DNA of 13,963 bases from an uncultured Solirubrobacterales bacterium (GTDB lineage Bacteria > Actinomycetota > Thermoleophilia > Solirubrobacterales > Solirubrobacteraceae): contig CALJKH010000143.1 in assembly GCA_937973575.1 (NCBI GenBank), forward strand, positions 1-13,963, read 5' to 3'. This document shows, piece by piece, positions 6,647 through 13,867 of this stretch; position 1 is the first letter of the stretch, and every line of letters begins with the position of its first letter. The notes beneath the pieces are model-generated. The model did no database searches and was not told the origin of the DNA. It was given only the letters and a program-made list of their open reading frames with translations. The position numbers and the translations under genes are program-made.

Positions 6647-7354
6647 ATGAGCTACTTCCAGACACAATCAGCACCTTCGGCAGTTCAACCAGTAAGCGCA
6701 GAGGTCGAAAGGGTTTTCCTCCGTACCGTCTTCGCATGGATGGTTCTCGGCGTCGGAACCACTGCGGGTATCGCAGCATGGTTCGGAAGCAACAAGCAGG
6801 TAATGGATTCCCTCCAGGCTCACCCCGGGTGGCTACTGGTGGCGATCTTCGCTCAGATTGGCTTGGTGTTTGGGCTTTCGTTTGGAATCAACAAGATCAG
6901 CTCAGGCCTCGCGTCTCTGCTTTTCCTTCTCTATGCAGCAGTGACAGGTGTTGTCTTCTCAGTAATTCTGGGCGCCTACAGCACTAGCTCTGTCGCGTTT
7001 GCCTTTGCCGGGGCTGCAGGCGTTTTTGGTGGAATGGCCGCTTACGGGTATTTCACGAAGAGCGACCTTACGAAGTTCGGTCCGATTCTCTTTGGCGCGC
7101 TGATCGGATTCTTAGTGGCGTCCGTCGTGTTCATCTTCACCGGCGGTGAGACGTTCAACCTGATTCTCGGCTACGCAGGAGTGATCATTTTCGCAGGGCT
7201 GACCGCATGGGACATGCAGCGGATCAAGAGCTTTGCTTCCGGGGCTACGGACGAGGAGAGCGGAAAGAAGCTCGCCATCTTTGGTGCGCTGTCTCTCTAT
7301 CTGAACTTCATCAACATCTTCCTTAGCCTGCTTCGTATCTTCGGCAGGTCTTAA
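6647..7354 (+). CDS. Bax inhibitor-1 / YetJ-type membrane protein
   Basis: A 235-residue integral membrane protein with about seven predicted helices, near 27-46, 61-80, 88-108, 114-135, 145-165, 169-189 and 207-229. It belongs to the Bax inhibitor-1 (TMBIM) family, whose bacterial member YetJ is a pH-sensitive calcium leak channel. Family features are KSDLTKFGPILFGALIG in the middle, TAWDMQRIK around 186-194, and the ending ALSLYLNFINIFLSLLRIFG. Asp189 fits one member of the YetJ sensor pair; the second position appears to be Asn220. ATG 6647 is preferred over TTG 6590, because the latter adds a nonhydrophobic tail inside the previous ORF and ATG has a -10-like hexamer. It runs into ispA as TAATG. 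Physiological role here unknown. Confidence 0.9.
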   Translation: MSYFQTQSAPSAVQPVSAEVERVFLRTVFAWMVLGVGTTAGIAAWFGSNKQVMDSLQAHPGWLLVAIFAQIGLVFGLSFGINKISSGLASLLFLLYAAVTGVVFSVILGAYSTSSVAFAFAGAAGVFGGMAAYGYFTKSDLTKFGPILFGALIGFLVASVVFIFTGGETFNLILGYAGVIIFAGLTAWDMQRIKSFASGATDEESGKKLAIFGALSLYLNFINIFLSLLRIFGRS

Positions 7355-8250
7355 TGCTTGAGCAGGGTGCGAGTGCACCCGGGGCATATCCGGATGATCT
7401 GCGAGGCATTGCAGACGCCTACCTAGAAGAGCTGTCGTTTCCCGGTGCCGAAGCCGTGCCGGGCTTGGTTGAGGCGATGCGCTATTCGCTTCTCGCTGGC
7501 GGTAAGCGAATTCGGCCCGTACTAGCAATGGCAACCGCGGAGGCGCTTGGCGGCGAGGCAAGTGATGTCCTTCCCTTTAGTGCCTCAGTGGAGATGATCC
7601 ACACCTACTCGTTGATTCACGATGACCTGCCGGCAATGGATGACGACGACTTCCGCCGCGGGATGCCGACCCTGCACAAGGAGCGGAATGAGGCGGTCGC
7701 GATATTGGCTGGTGACTGCCTATATGCAGAAGCCTTTGCCCATTTGCTCACTCATCAGTCCGGCTCGCCGGAGGCTGTTAGCGCTGCTGCTGCAGAACTG
7801 GCCCGTGCCACAGGCGTTGACGGCATGGTCGGTGGGCAGTTCATTGATGTGGAGGAGATAGTCGGGCCTGGGATTGCCGGGCTTGAGCTGCTGCATGGGT
7901 TAAAGACGGGCAGGCTGATCCGCGCGAGCGCAGATTGCGTAAATCTATTAATGGGCATTCAAGGCGAAAAGGCGAATGCCATTAGGGGCTTCTCGAGCGA
8001 ACTTGGTGTTCTGTTCCAGATTGTCGACGACATTCTCGACGTCACTGGCTCCGATTCCGATCTGGGTAAGCCCGCCGGCTCCGATGAGCGTCAGGGTAAG
8101 AGGACCTTCGTGACCGAGGTAGGTTTGGATGGGGCTAGACAGCTGGCAGCGGAGCGCCATTCTTCAGCGCTTTCCTGTCTTGCATCAATGGGTGACGAGG
8201 CGACACGACTTCGCGCCATCGCGGATCATGTGTGGACGCGATCGTCATGA
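7354..8250 (+). CDS. ispA: Polyprenyl (farnesyl/geranylgeranyl) diphosphate synthase
   Basis: Condenses isopentenyl diphosphate with allylic diphosphates in the cytoplasm. The 298-residue length fits IspA-type short-chain synthases. Visible elements are GGKRIRP at 49-55, the first Asp-rich motif DDLPAMDDDDFRRG at 90-103 with the two-residue insertion typical of bacterial farnesyl diphosphate synthases, GGQ at 160-162, LKTG at 183-186, and the second Asp-rich motif FQIVDDILDVTG at 221-232 followed by GKPAGSDERQGK. Product chain length (C15 or C20) cannot be settled by eye. The segment after FRRG reads HKERNEAVAILAGD, slightly off the usual HKxFGEA. It starts by TAATG overlap with the BI-1 gene and ends by ATGA overlap with dxs. 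Confidence 0.93.
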   Translation: MLEQGASAPGAYPDDLRGIADAYLEELSFPGAEAVPGLVEAMRYSLLAGGKRIRPVLAMATAEALGGEASDVLPFSASVEMIHTYSLIHDDLPAMDDDDFRRGMPTLHKERNEAVAILAGDCLYAEAFAHLLTHQSGSPEAVSAAAAELARATGVDGMVGGQFIDVEEIVGPGIAGLELLHGLKTGRLIRASADCVNLLMGIQGEKANAIRGFSSELGVLFQIVDDILDVTGSDSDLGKPAGSDERQGKRTFVTEVGLDGARQLAAERHSSALSCLASMGDEATRLRAIADHVWTRSS

Positions 8251-10208
8251 CTTCACAAGCGAGACTCCTCAACGACATCAACGGGCCTAGAGACCTTCAC
8301 GGCCTCGATGATGTCCAGCTTCAGCAGGTTGCCCAAGAGGTACGCGAGCACATCATTGACACCGTTGGAGAGATTGGCGGTCACTTCGGAGCAAACCTCG
8401 GGACATGCGAGATCGCGGTTGCAATTCACTCACTGCTTGACAGTCCGAAGGACAAAGTCCTTTGGGATGTGGGCCATCAGGCCTATCCGCACAAGATTCT
8501 TACTGGCCGGCGCGACCAGCTTTCAACTATTCGCTCCTACGGCGGTTTGACGCCGTTCTGCTCGATCGACGAGTCAGAGCACGACATCATGGGAGCTGGG
8601 CACGCGTCAACCTCCATCGGTTATGGCGTGGGTCTTAAGGAAGGGATGAAGCGCGCTGCCGCTGAGGGACTCCCGGTCGTTGACGGCAAGGTCGTGGCCG
8701 TCATCGGGGACGGAGCTATGACGGGCGGCGTTGCCTTTGAGGCAATTCATCAGGCTGGCGGGCTAGGAACTCCACTCGTTGTCGTGCTCAATGACAACGG
8801 GATGTCGATCGCTCCAAATGTTGGTGCGATGTCGCGTTACTTCAATCGTGTTCGTCTCAACCCCAAGTGGTGGCACGCCCGCGAAGGTGTTGAAGGTGGC
8901 CTGACAAAGCTTCCAGCTGGAATCGGTGCTCGGTTCGAACGTCTCGGGCCACACCTCAAGGAGTCCCTCAAAGCGTTTTGGGCGCCAGGGCTCTGGTGGG
9001 AAGAGCTTGACTGGGCCTACGTAGGGGTTGTAGACGGTCACGACGTTGCTGCGCTTAGGAAGGCGCTGGCTGACGCTCTGGCCGCGGATCGCCCTGTTGT
9101 CGTCCACTGCGCGACTGTGAAGGGCAAGGGATTTGCTCCAGCTGAGGAGGGCGGTCTTGAAGGCATGGAGCAGTGGCACGCAGCCAAGCCCAACTCAATT
9201 GTCGACAGGGCCCCAGCTCCGAAGGTCAGCTCGGGCGGTGGGGCTCCAGCAGCCCCGTCTTGGACTGAAGTGTTCGGGAATGCCATGGTCGCTGAGGCCC
9301 AGCGCGATCCCCGCGTCGTCGGCATCACGGCCGCCATGAACTCCGGTACCGGGCTCAACATCCTTCAGGAGAAGATGCCGGAGCGGTACTTCGATGTTGG
9401 TATCGCGGAGCAGCAAGCTCTTCTCTTTGCCGCAGGGTTGGCCCTCGAAGGGATCAAACCTGTTGCAGCGATCTACTCAACGTTCCTGCAGAGAGCCTTT
9501 GATCAGATCGTCCACGACCTCTGCCTTCAGAAGCTCCCAGTCATCATCGCCATGGACAGGGCGGGCCTCGTTGGAGACGACGGACCGACGCACCACGGCG
9601 TGTTCGACATTCCCTATCTGCGTTGCCTACCGAATATGACCCTTATGGCCCCTCGTGATGAAGCGATGCTCGTGCGGATGATGCGGACTGCGGTGCTCCA
9701 TGAGGATGGGCCAATCGCTCTCCGCTATCCGCGAGGCAACGCTGTCGGTGTTCCGATTCCGTCCGATCCACTTCCGATTGAGGTCGGTACCGGCGAGATT
9801 CTTCATGAGGGCAGCCGGGTTGCTCTAGTCGGCTACGGCTCAGGAGTCCAGAAGAGTCTCGATGCCGCAGACCTTCTGCGCGAATCGGGTATCGACCCAA
9901 CCGTGGTTGACGCACGTTTCGCCAAGCCAATTGACGCAGGCCTGATGGCCCAGATCGCGGCCGAGCATGACTTGATCGTGACTGTCGAAGAGGGTGCGCT
10001 TCCGGGTGGATTCGGGTCGGCAGTCTGGGAATGTCTGAATGAGGCCGGTGTTGACAGCCGCATCCTCCGCGTTGGTATTCCAGATCGGTTCATCACACAC
10101 GGTGCTCCGAATCTTCTTCATGAGGAAATCGGCTACACAGCTGAGCGAATTGCCGAGCGGGTTACCGCAGCAGTTGCCGATTCCAGCGGCTCGCTCGCAG
10201 GTCTCTAG
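8247..10208 (+). CDS. dxs: 1-Deoxy-D-xylulose-5-phosphate synthase
   Basis: Condenses pyruvate and glyceraldehyde-3-phosphate with thiamine diphosphate, the first step of the MEP isoprenoid pathway. The 653 residues show the Dxs order: GGHFGANLG with His46, WDVGHQAYPHKILTGRR, the thiamine-diphosphate motif GDGAMTGG (154-161) with LNDN to residue 184, VDGHD near the domain boundary, the catalytic glutamate Glu388, and DRAGLVGDDGPTHHGVFD. The motif around Glu388 is AEQQALLFAAG, where the family usually has AEQHA. ATG 8247 is preferred over GTG 8232 because it makes the ATGA overlap with ispA and still keeps a normal N terminus. A hairpin 13 bases after the stop may end the transcript. Confidence 0.96.
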   Translation: MTSQARLLNDINGPRDLHGLDDVQLQQVAQEVREHIIDTVGEIGGHFGANLGTCEIAVAIHSLLDSPKDKVLWDVGHQAYPHKILTGRRDQLSTIRSYGGLTPFCSIDESEHDIMGAGHASTSIGYGVGLKEGMKRAAAEGLPVVDGKVVAVIGDGAMTGGVAFEAIHQAGGLGTPLVVVLNDNGMSIAPNVGAMSRYFNRVRLNPKWWHAREGVEGGLTKLPAGIGARFERLGPHLKESLKAFWAPGLWWEELDWAYVGVVDGHDVAALRKALADALAADRPVVVHCATVKGKGFAPAEEGGLEGMEQWHAAKPNSIVDRAPAPKVSSGGGAPAAPSWTEVFGNAMVAEAQRDPRVVGITAAMNSGTGLNILQEKMPERYFDVGIAEQQALLFAAGLALEGIKPVAAIYSTFLQRAFDQIVHDLCLQKLPVIIAMDRAGLVGDDGPTHHGVFDIPYLRCLPNMTLMAPRDEAMLVRMMRTAVLHEDGPIALRYPRGNAVGVPIPSDPLPIEVGTGEILHEGSRVALVGYGSGVQKSLDAADLLRESGIDPTVVDARFAKPIDAGLMAQIAAEHDLIVTVEEGALPGGFGSAVWECLNEAGVDSRILRVGIPDRFITHGAPNLLHEEIGYTAERIAERVTAAVADSSGSLAGL

Positions 10209-10220
10209 ACCCCAGAAAGA

Positions 10221-10248
10221 GGAAGAGCCCTTTTGACGGGGCCCTTCC
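10221..10248 (+). terminator. Probable terminator after dxs
   Basis: GGAAGAGCCC (10221-10230) pairs with GGGCCCTTCC (10239-10248) at 9 of 10 positions, with an 8-base loop and one A-C mismatch. It begins 13 bases past the dxs stop. A T6 run occurs only 18 bases later, so it is an imperfect intrinsic terminator; actinobacterial terminators often lack adjacent U tracts. Confidence 0.55.
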
Positions 10249-10257
10249 GGGGAGGAG

Positions 10258-10285
10258 AGATACAATTTTTTGCTGCTCTGTATCT
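10258..10285. repeat. Inverted repeat enclosing a T6 run
   Basis: AGATACA (10258-10264) and TGTATCT (10279-10285) are perfect complements separated by 14 bases that include TTTTTT at 10266-10271. It sits just after the dxs hairpin and may be part of a compound terminator. Confidence 0.4.
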
Positions 10286-10330
10286 GTCTCGCTGCGTGCC
10301 TCGCGGCGGTGCAACTCGACTGAGGAGATT

Positions 10331-10345
10331 GTGACGGCTTGTCAC
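10331..10345. repeat. Small hairpin in dxs-tlyA spacer
   Basis: GTGAC (10331-10335) and GTCAC (10341-10345) form a 5-bp perfect stem with a 5-base loop, 8 bases before the much stronger inverted repeat at 10354. Alone it is weak. It matters only as one of several stacked structures. Confidence 0.3.
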
Positions 10346-10353
10346 CCCTAAGA

Positions 10354-10379
10354 GTGTGAGTGTGAACACACACTCACAC
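10354..10379. repeat. Perfect 11-bp inverted repeat upstream of tlyA
   Basis: GTGTGAGTGTG (10354-10364) and CACACTCACAC (10369-10379) are perfect complements around the 4-base loop AACA. The arms are built of alternating GT/AC units, so shorter registers also pair. It lies 82 bases upstream of the tlyA ATG. As RNA it makes a stable stem-loop; as DNA it resembles an operator for a dimeric regulator. There is no T tract, so terminator function is doubtful. Confidence 0.7.
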
Positions 10380-10415
10380 ATAGTGCACATTGGCTCAGCT
10401 TCATTAGGCGCTCGA

Positions 10416-10427
10416 ACAGCTTGCTGT
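10416..10427. repeat. Short operator-like palindrome near tlyA promoter
   Basis: ACAGC-TT-GCTGT is a perfect 5-bp inverted repeat with a 2-base centre, directly abutting the weak -10-like AACAAT at 10428-10433. It is the right size and position for a repressor site, but such short palindromes also occur by chance. Confidence 0.25.
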
Positions 10428-10433
10428 AACAAT
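10428..10433 (+). promoter_or_regulatory. Weak -10-like hexamer before tlyA
   Basis: AACAAT matches TATAAT at four of six positions. It is 7 bases before ATG 10441 (a seven-codon leader ORF) and 9 before GTG 10443 (in frame with tlyA). It resembles the TAnnnT layout elsewhere in the window but lacks the first T. Confidence 0.25.
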
Positions 10434-10440
10434 GATTCCC

Positions 10441-10464
10441 ATGTGTTTGCGAGAAAGCTCATGA
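10441..10464 (+). CDS. Possible seven-codon leader peptide before tlyA
   Basis: ATG 10441 opens a frame encoding MCLRESS and stops at TGA 10462-10464, which overlaps the tlyA ATG as ATGA. This is the same stop/start geometry as four other gene junctions in the window. A weak -10-like hexamer lies 7 bases upstream. Such a short frame could be chance, and a tlyA start at GTG 10443 would make it meaningless. Confidence 0.25.
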   Translation: MCLRESS

Positions 10465-11267
10465 CTCCCGATCAGCAGGTGGAGCGTGTCCGTCTTGATG
10501 TACTTCTGGCGGAGCGGGGGTTGTTTGAAACAAGAAGCAAGGCCGCAGCAGCGGTGATTGCGGGTGAAGTGTTCGTGGGCGCAGGAAGGGATCGCGTTTC
10601 GAAGCCAGGGCAGATGCTTGCCTCGGATTCAGTCCTTGAGATAGCCGACACGCGCCGTTTTGTTTCTCGCGGAGGAACGAAGCTTGAGAATGCTCTGACG
10701 ACGCTAGGCCTAGAGGTTGAAGGTGTCCGCGCTATTGATGTCGGCGCTTCGACAGGTGGGTTTACGGACTGCCTCCTTCAGAGAGGTGCTTCGGACGTCA
10801 TCGCCGTCGATGTTGCTTACGGGGAGCTCGCGTGGTCGTTGCGACAGGATCCGAGAGTCTTCGTGATTGAGCGTAAGAACGCAAGGGAGATGGAACTTGC
10901 CGATCTACCGTGGCAACCAAGTTTCGCTGTCTGTGATGTCTCGTTCATTGCGGTCGCAAAGGTCATGCCTGCGATCGCGCGTGTTCTGCCAGATGGCGGA
11001 GAGGGCGTGCTGCTCGTTAAGCCGCAGTTCGAGGTTGGGAAAGACGCAGTTGGTCGAGGCGGTGTCGTGAGGGATCCGGCTGTTCGCAGATCTGCGCTAA
11101 TTTCGGCGGCTCAAGCAGCACAAGAAAACGGCCTCGGGCTGGTGGGCTTTGCCTCATCAGAGCTTCCCGGCCCTAAAGGAAACCAAGAGACTTTCGTACA
11201 TGTCCGCAAGGGGCTTTCGACTAGCGAGAGCGACCTTCACGCGATGGCTGAAAGGGCAGAGCCATGA
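10461..11267 (+). CDS. tlyA: TlyA family rRNA 2'-O-methyltransferase
   Basis: TlyA methylates ribose 2'-OH groups of rRNA (C1409 of 16S and, in longer forms, C1920 of 23S) with S-adenosylmethionine. The 268 residues have an S4 RNA-binding domain at about 9-63 (RLDVLLAERGL) and an FtsJ/RrmJ-like domain from about 66. The SAM loop is DVGASTGGFTDCLL at 93-106. The K-D-K-E catalytic set is visible at Lys74 (RGGTKL), Asp159 (CDVSF), Lys187 (VKPQFE) and Glu243 (NQETF). The start is set by the usual position of the RLDVLL motif; GTG 10443 is an alternative that adds six residues. GAGAAAG just upstream is a weak, closely spaced Shine-Dalgarno. It overlaps nadK as ATGA. A hemolysin label would be historical only. 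Confidence 0.93.
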   Translation: MTPDQQVERVRLDVLLAERGLFETRSKAAAAVIAGEVFVGAGRDRVSKPGQMLASDSVLEIADTRRFVSRGGTKLENALTTLGLEVEGVRAIDVGASTGGFTDCLLQRGASDVIAVDVAYGELAWSLRQDPRVFVIERKNAREMELADLPWQPSFAVCDVSFIAVAKVMPAIARVLPDGGEGVLLVKPQFEVGKDAVGRGGVVRDPAVRRSALISAAQAAQENGLGLVGFASSELPGPKGNQETFVHVRKGLSTSESDLHAMAERAEP

Positions 11268-12109
11268 TCAAAACTTGCGCGCTCGTCACTCATCACGACC
11301 CTGAGGTCGCGGGCGAGGCTGCCCGGACGGTCGTCAGGCTTGCTGCCGAAATGGGCATTCAGGTTGTCGCGGGGCAGGATGAGATCGAACGTCATCAGCT
11401 TGGCTCGGTGGGTGTCCTTGAGATTGGCTCAGCAGCCGAAGTCGATCTCTGGATGTGTCTTGGCGGCGACGGAACGATCCTTCGTGGGCTGCGATCAGCA
11501 GCTCCGGCGCCAGTCCCTGTCTACGGGATTAACTTTGGTGAGGTTGGTTTCCTGGCCGCGCGCGATCCGGAGGAGGGTTTTGAGGCTGCTGTCGGAGAGG
11601 CTCTCCGCGGTGAATTCGATGTGATCGAGCTGCCGGCTCTTCGCTTTGGCGGGGGCGATTCAATCCCAGCCTTTAATGATGTTTCGCTCCAGCGCAGGCC
11701 AGGTCTTCGAGTTGCTGACATCGCCTATTTGGTCGGCGGCCAGGAGGTAGGCCGTGTCCGTTGCGACGGAGTCGTGCTAGCCACGCCGGCTGGCTCTACG
11801 GGTTACAACCTTGCCAATGGCGGGCCAGTTGTGGCCTGGGGTGTGTCTGGCTACGCGGTCTCCTTCATCGCGCCGCATTCTCTGACAGCGAGGGCGCTTC
11901 TTGTTGCGCCAGACGATCAAGTTGAGCTGGTGAACCGATCCAGTGCTGAGCCGGTCGACCTCGCTGTAGACGGGCGCCCATATGGGGAACTTGCCGCTGG
12001 AGATTCGATCAAGGTTTCCTACCAGCCAGCAGCGGGACTGCTTGCTCAAAACCCAGGCTCAAGTTTCTATCACCGTTTGCGCCAAAAGTTCGGACGACTC
12101 GCATCCTGA
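11264..12109 (+). CDS. nadK: NAD kinase
   Basis: Phosphorylates NAD to NADP with ATP or polyphosphate in the cytoplasm. The 281-residue length is typical. Signatures are GGDGT at 67-71, GINFGEVGFL at 88-97, Asn138-Asp139 at the place of the usual NE/ND pair, and DGVVLATPAGSTGYNLANGGP at 168-188, the glycine-rich NAD site. VDGRP near 250 is the final conserved turn. The gene is coupled to tlyA by ATGA and is followed after 47 bases by recN, a common order. Confidence 0.95.
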   Translation: MIKTCALVTHHDPEVAGEAARTVVRLAAEMGIQVVAGQDEIERHQLGSVGVLEIGSAAEVDLWMCLGGDGTILRGLRSAAPAPVPVYGINFGEVGFLAARDPEEGFEAAVGEALRGEFDVIELPALRFGGGDSIPAFNDVSLQRRPGLRVADIAYLVGGQEVGRVRCDGVVLATPAGSTGYNLANGGPVVAWGVSGYAVSFIAPHSLTARALLVAPDDQVELVNRSSAEPVDLAVDGRPYGELAAGDSIKVSYQPAAGLLAQNPGSSFYHRLRQKFGRLAS

Positions 12110-12144
12110 TTGGCACAGAAGCGGGCTTCGTCCTGTTTCGGTGC

Positions 12145-12150
12145 TAAACC
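12145..12150 (+). promoter_or_regulatory. Weak -10-like element before recN
   Basis: TAAACC lies 6 bases before GTG 12157 with no Shine-Dalgarno between. It misses the final T and is one base closer than the other sites, so it may be a degenerate member of the leaderless pattern or nothing. AACCGGTT (12147-12154) is also palindromic. Confidence 0.25.
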
Positions 12151-12156
12151 GGTTGT

Positions 12157-13830
12157 GTGCTTCACGAACTTCGTATTCAGAATCTTCTTCTTATTGAGGA
12201 TGCCTCGCTTGAGCTGAGCGAGGGTCTCAACGTCCTCACTGGCGAAACTGGCGCCGGTAAGACGCTGCTCGCGACTGCCTTAGGTCTCCTCCTAGGCGAA
12301 CGGTCGCGAAGTGGTTTAGTCCGCGCAGGCGCTGAGGAGGCCTGGGTTGAAGGAGTCTTCTCCAGCGTGGGCCAACTTCCAGAGGGGCTTTCCGACCTGA
12401 TCGGCGACAGTCCGGATGAGATTGTTCTTGCCCGTCGAGTTTGGCCCGATGGTCGTAGCAGGGCGCTGATAAACGGTCGCACGTCCACAGTTGGGGATCT
12501 GCGAGATCTTGGGGCAACCCTCCTCTCATTCCATGGGCAGCATGAACACCGGAAGCTCGCCCTCTCCACTTTCCAGATGGACGCGGTTGATTCTGCTGTC
12601 GGGTCTAAACAGTTGGAGCTGCGCGAACGCGCCGCTCAGATCCACTTAGAAGCCCGCAAGGCCGACGAGCATCTAGCTGCGCTTTCAGGTTCCGATGGAG
12701 CAGGTCAGCGGGAGGTGGATCTCCTCAGGTTCGAGCTCGACGAAATTGAGGCCGTTCAGGACGATCTGCTGGCCCTAGATGACCTCCGGGCTGAAAGGGC
12801 TCGACTGCGGAGCGTTGATGCCATTAGGGCCGCTCTAAACGGCCTTGCAAGCCTCGCCGGTGATCTTGACGGTGGCCCGTCGCCTGTTGATGCGGTTGCA
12901 TCATCGCTACGCGCCTTTGATTCGATCTCCGGCGTTGACTCGGAGATTGACGAGCTTGCCTCTCGCGCCAGCTCTCTATCCATTGAACTAGGCGAACTAT
13001 GCAGAGAGGCTAGATCCCTATCTGAGGGACTCGATGGCTCCCCAGAGCGCCTTGAATTTCTCGAAGAGCAGATCGCGACGATCGACAGGCTGTTGATCAA
13101 GCACGGAGGATCGGTTGAGGCCGTTCAAGCACATGCCGAGGGAGCGAGGACAAGGCTCGCTGAGATGGAGGACCTTGACGGCGCTATAGCGAGAGCGAGC
13201 GCCGAGCTAGAGCGGCTTCGGTCCGCACAGGCCGCCACATGCAAAAAGCTGCGGGCTGGTCGCTTGGAAGCGGCTCGTCGCCTTGCTCCAGCCGTGGAGG
13301 CCCAGCTGGCAGATCTAGCGCTTGAAGGTGCGATTTTCGAAATAGGCGTTGAACCTCTTGACGGTGCTGGACCGACCGGGGCGGACCGGGTCGAGTTTCG
13401 GGTCTCAGCCAACCCCGGCATTGCTCCAGGCCCGATAAGTGATGTCGCTTCCGGTGGCGAGATGAGTCGCATCCTCCTTGCGCTCCTGGCTGTATCTGTC
13501 GAGCAGGGCGGCGATCAGAAGGGCAATCTCTTGGTCTTTGATGAGATCGATGCTGGAATTGGTGGTGTGACCGCAAAGGCAGTCGGTAGCCGACTGCGTT
13601 CGCTCTCTTCAGGTAGGCAGATCCTCTGCATTACCCACCTGCCGCAGGTGGCGGCTTCAGGCCAGCGACACTTCCGGCTCACAAAGCACGTGGGGCGCGA
13701 TGAGGTATCCACAGTTGTTGAGGCGCTGTCTGGCGAGCTGCTTGAAGCGGAAATGGTTCGGATGCTCGGCGGTGTTGAGGGCGACGAAGCAGTCGTGGCA
13801 CACGCTCGTGAGCTTCTAGCCGAAGCCTGA
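12157..13830 (+). CDS. recN: DNA repair protein RecN
   Basis: An SMC-like ATPase that acts early in recombinational double-strand-break repair. The 557 residues are full length. The N-terminal half-ATPase starts LHELRIQNLLLIEDASLEL and has Walker A GETGAGKT at 29-36. The middle (about 150-390) is rich in Glu, Leu and Arg and should form the short coiled-coil arms. The C-terminal half has the ABC signature ASGGEMSRI at 431-439 and Walker B LLVFDEIDAGIGG with Asp462-Glu463. GTG 12157 places the conserved first strand at the N terminus. No LexA-type palindrome was recognised upstream. Confidence 0.96.
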   Translation: MLHELRIQNLLLIEDASLELSEGLNVLTGETGAGKTLLATALGLLLGERSRSGLVRAGAEEAWVEGVFSSVGQLPEGLSDLIGDSPDEIVLARRVWPDGRSRALINGRTSTVGDLRDLGATLLSFHGQHEHRKLALSTFQMDAVDSAVGSKQLELRERAAQIHLEARKADEHLAALSGSDGAGQREVDLLRFELDEIEAVQDDLLALDDLRAERARLRSVDAIRAALNGLASLAGDLDGGPSPVDAVASSLRAFDSISGVDSEIDELASRASSLSIELGELCREARSLSEGLDGSPERLEFLEEQIATIDRLLIKHGGSVEAVQAHAEGARTRLAEMEDLDGAIARASAELERLRSAQAATCKKLRAGRLEAARRLAPAVEAQLADLALEGAIFEIGVEPLDGAGPTGADRVEFRVSANPGIAPGPISDVASGGEMSRILLALLAVSVEQGGDQKGNLLVFDEIDAGIGGVTAKAVGSRLRSLSSGRQILCITHLPQVAASGQRHFRLTKHVGRDEVSTVVEALSGELLEAEMVRMLGGVEGDEAVVAHARELLAEA

Positions 13831-13853
13831 GTACCAATCGCCGCGTTCGTCGC

Positions 13854-13859
13854 TAGGCT
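13854..13859 (+). promoter_or_regulatory. -10-like hexamer before pyrG
   Basis: TAGGCT is followed by 8 bases and GTG 13868. No Shine-Dalgarno sequence is present. It fits a leaderless promoter for pyrG in the 37-base gap after recN. The -35 region is not recognisable. Confidence 0.5.
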
Positions 13860-13867
13860 GCCAAAGC

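Noticed and set aside
9840..10373. 177-codon minus-strand frame across the dxs 3' end and the spacer
   Set aside because: Most of it is antisense to dxs, the remainder covers inverted repeats, and the translation has no motif or plausible start.
10354..10379. Inverted repeat as a CRISPR repeat or insertion-sequence end
   Set aside because: Only one copy is present, with no spacers, no direct target duplication and no transposase or cas gene.
10356..10460. Upstream extension of tlyA from GTG 10356
   Set aside because: It would run through the inverted repeat and add 35 residues absent from the family; the S4 motif is correctly placed with ATG 10461.
10209..10460. tRNA or known riboswitch in the dxs-tlyA spacer
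   Set aside because: No TTCGAAnC-type T loop with matching arms, and no core motif of TPP, cobalamin, SAM, glycine or similar riboswitches was recognised.
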